A stretch of 64,000 bases of DNA from an uncultured Paracoccaceae bacterium (GTDB taxonomy: Bacteria > Pseudomonadota > Alphaproteobacteria > Rhodobacterales > Rhodobacteraceae), in contig CAKZRP010000075.1 of NCBI GenBank assembly GCA_937146765.1, positions 62,001 through 126,000 of the forward strand, given 5' to 3'. The notes below the pieces were generated by a model. That model was not told the DNA's origin. It searched no databases and saw only the letters and a list, made by a program, of their open reading frames with translations. Each line of letters begins with the position of its first letter. The first letter of the stretch is position 1. Of this stretch, positions 56,638 to 64,000 are shown piece by piece. The translations under genes were made by a program, and so were the position numbers.

Positions 56638-58638
56638 TCAGAAGGCCGCGGCCAGCGACAGTTTGATGTTGCGCCCGGGCGCGGCGCGCGTGGCGAGATG
56701 CGGCGTGTATTGCGTGTCAAAGAGGTTCTCGATCCCGACACGGATCTCCGCTTCCTTCAGCATGGCGGTGTCCAGCGCATAGGTGGCCCGCAGGTTGTGC
56801 ACCGCATAGCCGGGGGTGGACTGAATGTCCTTGGTCAGCACCGCTTCCCAGGACAGATCGAGGGTGTCGTTGAACTTCTTGCCGAGGGTCAGGCCGAGGC
56901 TGTTGGCCGGCATCCGGGTGTAGTCGGCGGTCGACCCGTCCACATAGGCCCATTCGCCGCTGGAGAAGTTTGCATTCATGTCCACATAAAGACCGGAGCC
57001 GTGGCTGTAGGAGGCTTCGATCTCAAGACCTTCGGTATTCACCCGGTCCACCGTCGCATAGTCGGTGCCAGACGTGTAATCCCAAAGGCGGGTCTGCCAG
57101 AGGTTCGCCTTGGCCTTGAGCTGGTCGTCGCCGGAGAACAGGCCGACCCGGTCATAAGAGACGCCAAGCTCGTAGGTCACCGCCTTCTCGCTTTGGGTCA
57201 TGTAGGTCTGATAGGTGGCATAGTCGAAATCATCGAGGATCGGCAGACCGGCGGTATAGGCCACCGAGCCGAAGACCGCGAACCCGTTGTCAAAGGCATA
57301 GCGCGCGGAGACGCCTCCCATCAGTTCGGAGTTGGAGAAGCTCTCCCCCTCGGTCACATAGGTGCCGGTGGAATTGGACTCGATGTCCTGCGTCTCGTAG
57401 CGCAGGGCGGGGGTCAGGGTAAGGCCGTTGCCAAAGTCGATCTCGTCGATGGCAAACAGTGCAAACCGCTTGTCGGTGCCCCCCGGTGCCGAAGAGGCGC
57501 TCAGACGTTCCTTGTGGATGATCTCTCCCCCGGCGCGAAGGTTGTGATCCACACCAAAGGCAGAAAACAGCGAGGTATTCTTGACGGTCAGCTTGGTGGT
57601 CTCATAGCGGTGATCTGCGTTCAGGAGCGCCGCTGAAAAAGGCGAGCCGCTCACCATTTCCTGCTCGATATACTGATCCGCGTAGGACAGGTTCGCAGTC
57701 AGGTCGATCAGGTCGTTGCCAGCCGGATTATAGGCATATTGCAGGCTGGTGGTCGTGGTTTCGGTATAGCGGTCCACATTGCCAAAGGTCCTAGTGCCGG
57801 CAAAGGCATCATAGGGCACGTCCTTCTCATCCGAGGTGGTTTCGGAGCGTGAGAAGGTCAGCGACTGGTCCGCGTTGTCGCCAAAGCTGTACTTGCCCTT
57901 GACCAGATAGGAGGGCAGTTCGTAGCCGGTATTTGCGACCTCGTTGCCGTCGCCGTCCTTGTAGTTGCCCTGTTCGCGCCAAGTGTAATTCAGCAGGAAC
58001 TCGAGCTGTTCGGTGGGCTGCCAGCCGAGGATGGTGGACGAAACCTTGGTATTGCCATTGCCGTAGTATTCGAAGGTCTGCCGCCCGGAGAGACCGATCT
58101 CCCCCTCGGTCAGATCGGAGGCGTCGATGGTTTCGAGGTTCACCACCCCACCGATGACGCCGGAGCCGTATTCGTAGGACCCCACCGTGCCCCGGATCAC
58201 CGATACTTCGCGGAACAGGGACGGGTCGGTGTAAAGCTGGGTGCCGATCCGGTAGAGTTCTTCCGACCCCATCGAAGCGCCGTCGAGCTGGATCTGCACC
58301 TTCTGGTTCGACCCGTAGGTGCCATCCGCGCCATAGCCGCGAATGTTGATGCCGGCGCCGGTGGGCGTGCCAGAATTCACCAATGTCACGCCCGGCACAG
58401 AATCGATCAGCTCGGCGATGCTATTGGCCTGACGGTCGCGGATTTCCTCGGCAGTGATGGTGGTTTCCGGCGTCGCGGTATCGGTCTGCACGTCGCGCTT
58501 GTTGTTGCCGAGCACGAGGGTGCCGAGGAACCCCTCAGCCGCGCTCAGGTCCTGGGCGGTGGATACGGTTGCGCTGAAGGCCAAGGCCATGCCGGAGGCC
58601 GAGCACAGCAAGGCTCGGCGCAAAGTGATGATGTTCAT
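56638..58638 (-). CDS. hmuR: TonB-dependent heme/hemoglobin receptor
   Basis: Plug domain 'VPGVTLVNSGTPTGAGINIRGYG', beta-barrel, terminal 'NIKLSLAAAF'; next to hmuSTUV and tonB. Confidence 0.9.
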   Translation of the reverse strand: MNIITLRRALLCSASGMALAFSATVSTAQDLSAAEGFLGTLVLGNNKRDVQTDTATPETTITAEEIRDRQANSIAELIDSVPGVTLVNSGTPTGAGINIRGYGADGTYGSNQKVQIQLDGASMGSEELYRIGTQLYTDPSLFREVSVIRGTVGSYEYGSGVIGGVVNLETIDASDLTEGEIGLSGRQTFEYYGNGNTKVSSTILGWQPTEQLEFLLNYTWREQGNYKDGDGNEVANTGYELPSYLVKGKYSFGDNADQSLTFSRSETTSDEKDVPYDAFAGTRTFGNVDRYTETTTTSLQYAYNPAGNDLIDLTANLSYADQYIEQEMVSGSPFSAALLNADHRYETTKLTVKNTSLFSAFGVDHNLRAGGEIIHKERLSASSAPGGTDKRFALFAIDEIDFGNGLTLTPALRYETQDIESNSTGTYVTEGESFSNSELMGGVSARYAFDNGFAVFGSVAYTAGLPILDDFDYATYQTYMTQSEKAVTYELGVSYDRVGLFSGDDQLKAKANLWQTRLWDYTSGTDYATVDRVNTEGLEIEASYSHGSGLYVDMNANFSSGEWAYVDGSTADYTRMPANSLGLTLGKKFNDTLDLSWEAVLTKDIQSTPGYAVHNLRATYALDTAMLKEAEIRVGIENLFDTQYTPHLATRAAPGRNIKLSLAAAF

Positions 58639-58901
58639 GTCGTCCCCAAAGGTCAGAAAAGCAGGCTGGAACCGCGTGCTCGCCTTGGGGCTGGCTTGGT
58701 CTCTGGCGTGTTATGGTGTCGGATCCGGGCGCCGAAATAACCGCCGCGCGCAATCCCTCTTGCGGCGCCTAATTTAATTTATTAATTCTGTCAAGAAATA
58801 TCCCGGCATCCAGAGATGGCCCGGCGTCAGCCTGCCCCGCCCATGCAGATGGGTCGCAAGCCAGCAGTTCTTCCCAGATACACCAACACCCGAGGACCCT
58901 G

Positions 58902-59957
58902 ATGGCCCAAGATATCCCCACGTCTGCGGACGCAATCCGTGCGCTGCGCGCAGAACATTCCACCCTGCGGGCGCGCGATTTCTGCGACACCTATGGTCTT
59001 TCCGAAGCCCAGCTTCTGGCCGCCGACACCGGGCGCGGTGTGACCCGGATCAGCGCCGACCCCGACAGGCTGATGCCCGCGGTGGAACGTCTGGGCGAGG
59101 TGATGGCGCTGACGCGAAACATCTCCTGCGTGAACGAACGCGTGGGCACCTATGGCAATTACACCAGCGGTCCCCATGCGGCGATGGTCTTGCAGCCGGA
59201 AATCGACCTGCGCATCTTCCCCGCCCATTGGGTGCATGGCTTCGCGGTGGAGGTCGAGACGGAAAAGGGCGTGAAGCGTTCCCTGCAGGTCTTTGATGCT
59301 GCCGGTGATGCGGTACACAAGATCCACCTGCGCGACAGCTCCCTGCATGCGGAATGGGACTCGGTGGTGGCCGAGCTGGCCACGGGCGAGACCTCCGATA
59401 CGATAGCTGTGGAGCCGCGCAAGGCACCGGAAGCGCCGAAATTCAACGCCGACAAGCTGCTGATCCTGCGCGAGGAATGGGCCAAGATGTCGGACACCCA
59501 TCAGTTCCTGCGCCTAACGTCGAAGCTGAAAATGAACCGCCTTGGCGCCTATCGCCACGTCGGCGCGCCCTTTGTGGAACAGGTCGAGACCGGCGCGGTT
59601 GATGCAGCACTGCAGGCGCTGGCAGGCAGCGGCACCGAAATCATGCTGTTTGTTGGCAACGAGGGCTGCATCCAGATCCACGGCGGCACCATCGAGACCC
59701 TGCGGGCCATGGGGCCTTGGCAAAACGTGATGGATCCGCGCTTCAACCTGCATCTGCGGGTTGATCACATTGCCGAGGTCTATGTGGTGACCAAACCAAC
59801 CCAGCGCGGCGATGCGGTCTCGCTGGAGGCTTTTGACGCCGAGGGCAGCATCATCCTGCAAATCTTCGGCCGCCGCACCGAGGCGCTGGACAGCCGCCCC
59901 GCCTGGGAAGAGATCCTGCGCGCCCTGCCCCGTCTGCGCGCGGAGGAGCTGGTCTGA
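58902..59957 (+). CDS. hmuS: Hemin-degrading factor / heme utilisation protein
   Basis: Duplicated HemS/ChuS-like domain 'NYTSGPHAAMVLQPEIDLRIFPAHWVHGFAVEVE' and 'IMLFVGNEGCIQIHGGTIETLRAMGPWQNVMDPRFNLHLR'. Confidence 0.93.
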   Translation: MAQDIPTSADAIRALRAEHSTLRARDFCDTYGLSEAQLLAADTGRGVTRISADPDRLMPAVERLGEVMALTRNISCVNERVGTYGNYTSGPHAAMVLQPEIDLRIFPAHWVHGFAVEVETEKGVKRSLQVFDAAGDAVHKIHLRDSSLHAEWDSVVAELATGETSDTIAVEPRKAPEAPKFNADKLLILREEWAKMSDTHQFLRLTSKLKMNRLGAYRHVGAPFVEQVETGAVDAALQALAGSGTEIMLFVGNEGCIQIHGGTIETLRAMGPWQNVMDPRFNLHLRVDHIAEVYVVTKPTQRGDAVSLEAFDAEGSIILQIFGRRTEALDSRPAWEEILRALPRLRAEELV

Positions 59958-60805
59958 TGCGCCACACGCTCTTTGCCTTCACCCTCACCTCTGCCCTTGT
60001 CGCCCCCCTTGCGGGGGCGGCTGCCGACCGGATTCTGTCGATTGGCGGCTCGGTGACCGAGATCATCTATGCCCTGGGGGCCGGGGACCGGCTGGTTGCC
60101 CGCGACACCACCTCCAGTTTCCCGGTCGAGGCCGAGGCTCTGCCCGATGTCGGCTACATGCGCGCCCTTGCACCCGAAGGAGTGCTGTCGGTGAACCCGG
60201 ACCTGATCGTTTCCGAAGCGGGTGCCGGCCCGGTGGAGACCCTCGACGTTCTGAAACAGGCGGAGATCGCCTTTGTCGAGGTGCCGGATGAATTCTCCGG
60301 CGCAGGCATCCTCGCCAAGATCCGCGCCGTGGGCGCAGCGATCTCCTTTGAGGAAGAGGCAGCCGCCTTGTCCGGCGAAGTGCAGGCTGACCTCGACAGT
60401 GTCGCGGCCAAGGTTGCAACCGTCGCCGAGAGCAACCGCAAGAAGGTCCTGTTCATCCTCTCCACCCGCGGCGGCCGCATCATGGCTTCCGGCACGGGAA
60501 CGGCGGCGGATGGGATCATCAAGATGGCCGGTGGCATCAATGCACTGGATGACTTTGACGGCTACAAGCTGATGACGGACGAGGCGGTGTCGCAAGCCGC
60601 CCCCGATGTGATCCTGATGATGGATCGCGGCGGCGACCACGGTGCGCCGGACGCCGAACTGCTGGCAATGCCCGCGCTTGTCACCACCCCCGCCGCCGAA
60701 ACCGGGGCCGTGGTGCGGATGAACGGTCTCTATCTCCTCGGCTTCGGGCCGCGCACGGCGGATGCGGCGCTCGATCTGGCGCAGTCGCTTTACGGGCCAC
60801 TCTGA
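59957..60805 (+). CDS. hmuT: Heme ABC transporter substrate-binding protein
   Basis: Signal peptide and 'DRILSIGGSVTEIIYALGAGDRLVARDTTSSFPVEAEALPDVGYMRALAPEGVLSVNPDLIV'. Confidence 0.92.
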   Translation: MRHTLFAFTLTSALVAPLAGAAADRILSIGGSVTEIIYALGAGDRLVARDTTSSFPVEAEALPDVGYMRALAPEGVLSVNPDLIVSEAGAGPVETLDVLKQAEIAFVEVPDEFSGAGILAKIRAVGAAISFEEEAAALSGEVQADLDSVAAKVATVAESNRKKVLFILSTRGGRIMASGTGTAADGIIKMAGGINALDDFDGYKLMTDEAVSQAAPDVILMMDRGGDHGAPDAELLAMPALVTTPAAETGAVVRMNGLYLLGFGPRTADAALDLAQSLYGPL

Positions 60806-60808
60806 GCC

Positions 60809-61885
60809 ATGGTGGCCTTGAGTGACCCTTCGCCCGGTATGCGCGCCGAGGTCCCCGACCGCCGTGTGCAGGCGCAGAGGCTGAGCATCCTTTTGACCTT
60901 CCTTCTGGCCTGCGCCGTGGTGGTGAACCTCGCCATGGGGGCTTCCGGCACCTCGCTCTGGGGCGCGTTGGGCAAGCTTGCCACGGGCGAGGACCTGACC
61001 ACGATGGAGCGCGTGGTGCTCTGGGATATCCGCCTGCCCCGCGTGTTGCTATGCGTGCTGGTCGGGGCCGCGCTGGCCAGTTCCGGCGCGGTGATGCAGG
61101 GGCTGTTCCGCAACCCGCTCGCCGACCCCGGTCTGGTCGGCGTGGGGGCGGGTGCCGGTCTGGGAGCGATCCTGTCGATCGTGCTCGGCAGCCTGTTACC
61201 CCTGGGGGTGCAGGCCTGGCTCGGCCCCTATCTGACGCCGGTGGCGGCATTCTTCGGCGGCTGGGGCAGTACACTCCTGCTCTATCGCGTGTCCACCCGC
61301 GGCGGCCGTACTTCGGTGGCGACCATGCTCTTGGCAGGCATTGCACTGGGTTCCCTTGCCGGTGCTGTCTCCGGCATCCTGATCTATATGGCCGATGACC
61401 AACAATTGCGCGACCTGACATTCTGGCAGATGGGCTCACTCGCGGGAGCAACCTGGGAGAAATCCCTGATCGCCGGGCCGGTGATCCTGGCAGCAATTGC
61501 GGGCACCACCTGGCTTGCGCATGGGCTCAACTGTCTGGCCCTGGGCGAGGCGGCGGCAGCCCATATGGGGGTGCCCGTGCAGCGGATGAAGAACGCGGCG
61601 ATCTTTTCGGTGGCAGCGGCAACCGGCGTGGCAGTGGCTGCCACCGGTGGCATCGGCTTTGTCGGGATCGTGGTGCCCCATGTGCTGCGACTGGCCACGG
61701 GGCCGGACCACGGCACGCTCCTGCCGAATGCCGCGCTGCTCGGCGCGACGCTCCTGCTTGGGGCGGATCTCATCAGCCGGACGCTGATTGCTCCGGCCGA
61801 ATTGCCCATTGGCATCGTCACCGCAGTCCTCGGCGCGCCGGTGTTTCTCTGGATTCTGCTCAAACGCCGGGGGTTGGTGGAATGA
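60809..61885 (+). CDS. hmuU: Heme ABC transporter permease (FecCD family)
   Basis: 'DIRLPRVLLCVLVGAALASSGAVMQGLFRNPLADPGLVGVGAGAGLGAI'. Confidence 0.93.
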   Translation: MVALSDPSPGMRAEVPDRRVQAQRLSILLTFLLACAVVVNLAMGASGTSLWGALGKLATGEDLTTMERVVLWDIRLPRVLLCVLVGAALASSGAVMQGLFRNPLADPGLVGVGAGAGLGAILSIVLGSLLPLGVQAWLGPYLTPVAAFFGGWGSTLLLYRVSTRGGRTSVATMLLAGIALGSLAGAVSGILIYMADDQQLRDLTFWQMGSLAGATWEKSLIAGPVILAAIAGTTWLAHGLNCLALGEAAAAHMGVPVQRMKNAAIFSVAAATGVAVAATGGIGFVGIVVPHVLRLATGPDHGTLLPNAALLGATLLLGADLISRTLIAPAELPIGIVTAVLGAPVFLWILLKRRGLVE

Positions 61886-62664
61886 GCCTCGTTGCACAGA
61901 ACCTTACCCTGACCCTTGGGAAGAAGCAGATCCTGAAAGAGGTCAGTTTCACCGCTGCCCCGGGCGCGGTCACCGCCATCGTCGGCCCCAATGGATCCGG
62001 CAAGTCGACCCTGCTGAAAGCTCTGGTCGGAGAACATGTGACAGAGGGCGAGATCACCCTCAACGGGCGGGCCTTGGGCAGCTATCGTCCTTGGGAACTG
62101 GCAGCCCTGCGGGCCGTTCTGCCTCAGGCCACCGTTCTGGCCTTCCCTTTCACGGTGCTGGAAGTGGTGCGCCTTGGCCTTGCTGCGGGTCCGGACGCTG
62201 CCAGACCGGAACTGGCCCATGAGGCGCTGGCCCTGGTCGATCTCGAGGGCTATGCCGCCCGCTCCTATCAGGACCTTTCCGGCGGCGAGCAGCAAAGGGT
62301 GCAGCTGGCGCGTGTGCTGGTCCAGGTCTGGCAGCCGCTCCGAGAGGGCACGCCGCGCTGGCTGTTCCTGGACGAGCCGGTCTCCAGCCTCGATATCGCC
62401 CATCAGCTGACGGTCATGGCCCTCGCCCGCCGGTTTGCCCAGCGCGGAGGCGGCGTGATTGCGGTCATGCACGACCTGAACCTGACCGCGATGTTTGCGG
62501 ATCGCGTCCATGTGATGTCGAGAGGGCAGACCGCAGGCGCGGGCCCGGTTGCGGAGGTCCTCACCGACCGATGCCTCAATGACGTCTACGGCTGCAATCT
62601 GCGCATCAGCACGGTGCCGAAGGATGTCGGCCTCTTTGTACTGCCGCAGACGGCGCGCATGTAA
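61882..62664 (+). CDS. hmuV: Heme ABC transporter ATP-binding protein
   Basis: Walker A GPNGSGKST, 'LSGGEQQRVQLARVL', 'LFLDEPVSSLDIAHQ'. Confidence 0.93.
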   Translation: MSLVAQNLTLTLGKKQILKEVSFTAAPGAVTAIVGPNGSGKSTLLKALVGEHVTEGEITLNGRALGSYRPWELAALRAVLPQATVLAFPFTVLEVVRLGLAAGPDAARPELAHEALALVDLEGYAARSYQDLSGGEQQRVQLARVLVQVWQPLREGTPRWLFLDEPVSSLDIAHQLTVMALARRFAQRGGGVIAVMHDLNLTAMFADRVHVMSRGQTAGAGPVAEVLTDRCLNDVYGCNLRISTVPKDVGLFVLPQTARM

Positions 62665-62666
62665 CG

Positions 62667-64000
62667 TCAGGCCGAGGCGGCATCGAAAAAGGGTCCCGCC
62701 TCGTCCATCACGGCCGCCATGCTTTCGAGAAGCTGGGCCTTGTTGATCGGTTTGGAGAGGAAACTGTTCATCCCTGCAGCCAGACAGGCCTCGCGGTCGC
62801 TGGCAAAGGCATTGGCTGTCAGCGCCACGATCGGAGGCTGGGCGATCGCCTTGGCCCGGATTGCGCGAGTGGCCGTGATCCCGTCCATTTCCGGCATGGA
62901 CATGTCCATCAACACCACATCCGGGGCATGGCTGACACAGAGCTCCACTGCTTCGCGCCCGTTTACCGCCTCAAGCAGCTCCACCGAAAGATCCGACAGA
63001 TACTTGCGGATCAGCAGCCGATTGGTGCGATTGTCCTCCGCCAGAAGCACACGCGCGCCCCGGATCCGGTCAAGGTTGGGCACCTTGACCACCTCGGTCG
63101 TCTGCTTTGTTCCGAGCGGAGGGCGGCACTGGATCAGGAGCGAGAAACAGCTGCCCTTGCCGATCTCGGATCGCACCAGAATGTCGCCGCCCATCTGCTG
63201 TGCCAGATACCGGGAAATCGTCAGGCCAAGGCCGGTGCCGCCAAAGGCGCGGGTGGTGGCTGCATCCGCCTGCGAGAACCGCTCGAAGATGCTGCTCAAT
63301 TGCAGCGCGGAGAGGCCGATGCCGGTATCTTCCACGTCGATGGTCAGCCTGTAGGGATCGCCCGCCGCGCGCATCACCCGGACATCGACCCGCCCGGACG
63401 AGGTGAATTTCACCGCATTGCCGATCAGATTGACCAGCACCTGCCGCAGACGCCCGTCATCGGCGCGCAGCTTGTGGGGCAAATCGCCGGCATAGGCGAC
63501 ATTGAGCGTCAGACCTTTCTCCTGCGCCACCGGACGCAGCAAATCCAGGGAGCTTTCGATGCAGGCTTCGAGGTCGAAATCCTCTTCCGAGAGCGCCAGC
63601 TTGCCGGATTCGAGCCGTGACAAGTCCAGAATGTCGTTGATGATCTTCAACAGCGCGCGCGAGGAGGTGCGGATAATCTCGACATATTGCAGTTCCTCCT
63701 CGGGCAGGTTGCAGTCCGCCAGAAGATCCGACATTCCCATGATGCCATTCATCGGCGTGCGGATCTCATGGCTCATATTGGCGAGGAATTCAGATTTGGC
63801 ACGATCAGCCTGCTCCGCCGCCTGCTTGGCCTCGGCCAGTTCCACGGCATGTCGTTTCGCCTGGGTGATATCCCGTTCGATCCCGATCACCATCCGCACG
63901 GAGCCATCCTCTTCGAGGACCGGGACCAGATGGGTCTCCACCCAGATCTCCTCACCGAACTTGGTGTAGTTGAGGATCTCGGTGCGGTGCCGCTTGCCGT
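62667..64000 (-). CDS. Hybrid sensor histidine kinase/response regulator; 5' end outside the window
   Basis: PAS/PAC remnant, HisKA '[23 protein letters not shown]', HATPase '[18 protein letters not shown]', receiver '[23 protein letters not shown]'. Frame stays open to the window edge. Confidence 0.93.
   Translation of the reverse strand, partial: GKRHRTEILNYTKFGEEIWVETHLVPVLEEDGSVRMVIGIERDITQAKRHAVELAEAKQAAEQADRAKSEFLANMSHEIRTPMNGIMGMSDLLADCNLPEEELQYVEIIRTSSRALLKIINDILDLSRLESGKLALSEEDFDLEACIESSLDLLRPVAQEKGLTLNVAYAGDLPHKLRADDGRLRQVLVNLIGNAVKFTSSGRVDVRVMRAAGDPYRLTIDVEDTGIGLSALQLSSIFERFSQADAATTRAFGGTGLGLTISRYLAQQMGGDILVRSEIGKGSCFSLLIQCRPPLGTKQTTEVVKVPNLDRIRGARVLLAEDNRTNRLLIRKYLSDLSVELLEAVNGREAVELCVSHAPDVVLMDMSMPEMDGITATRAIRAKAIAQPPIVALTANAFASDREACLAAGMNSFLSKPINKAQLLESMAAVMDEAGPFFDAASA

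Noticed and set aside
58771-58790. Possible Irr/Fur-type iron box
   Set aside because: AT-rich, but it does not form a convincing dyad matching a consensus I can verify, so it is not listed as a feature.
1-64000. CRISPR arrays, tRNA/rRNA genes, IS elements, prophage genes
   Set aside because: No regularly spaced repeats, tRNA-like cloverleaf, rRNA sequence, transposase/integrase or phage structural motif noticed on reading. A dedicated tRNAscan/ISfinder-type search would be needed to be certain.

Overview
The window is 64 kb of high-GC alphaproteobacterial chromosome. Gene content (agl alpha-glucoside operon, several TRAP carboxylate transporters, hmu heme uptake) suggests a Roseobacter-group organism; this taxonomy is inferred. 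I see about 53 credible protein genes in dense catabolic operons. Main blocks: (1) 3' end of an HlyD-type secretion adaptor and a trypsin-like protease; (2) aglEFGAK operon divergent from a LacI regulator plus GH1 glucosidase; (3) a shikimate/quinate-type cluster (AroE-like dehydrogenase, TRAP transporter, 3-dehydroshikimate dehydratase fusion, TetR); (4) a TetR/EmrAB-type efflux system; (5) an SbtA-like permease with divergent LysR; (6) a ROK / M20 peptidase / sugar-type ABC / YhfX-like PLP enzyme operon of unknown substrate; (7) a vWA protein, a multiply frameshifted pseudogene and a LuxR-type solo regulator; (8) glucokinase and a DUF1868-like protein; (9) an IclR-TRAP operon next to a pim-like dicarboxylate beta-oxidation operon; (10) a chemoreceptor; (11) an aldehyde dehydrogenase; (12) a TonB-ExbB-ExbD-ExbD / heme receptor / hmuSTUV locus; (13) a truncated hybrid histidine kinase. 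No rRNA, recognisable tRNA, CRISPR array, transposase or prophage was seen. The strongest unexplained signals are operator-like repeats linking regulators to pathways: a 21-bp element shared by the TRAP and beta-oxidation promoters, a common AACCG-N2-CGGTT core at the promoters of two tail-to-tail TetR genes, and paired LacI-type operators. The ROK/YhfX operon has no obvious known substrate.
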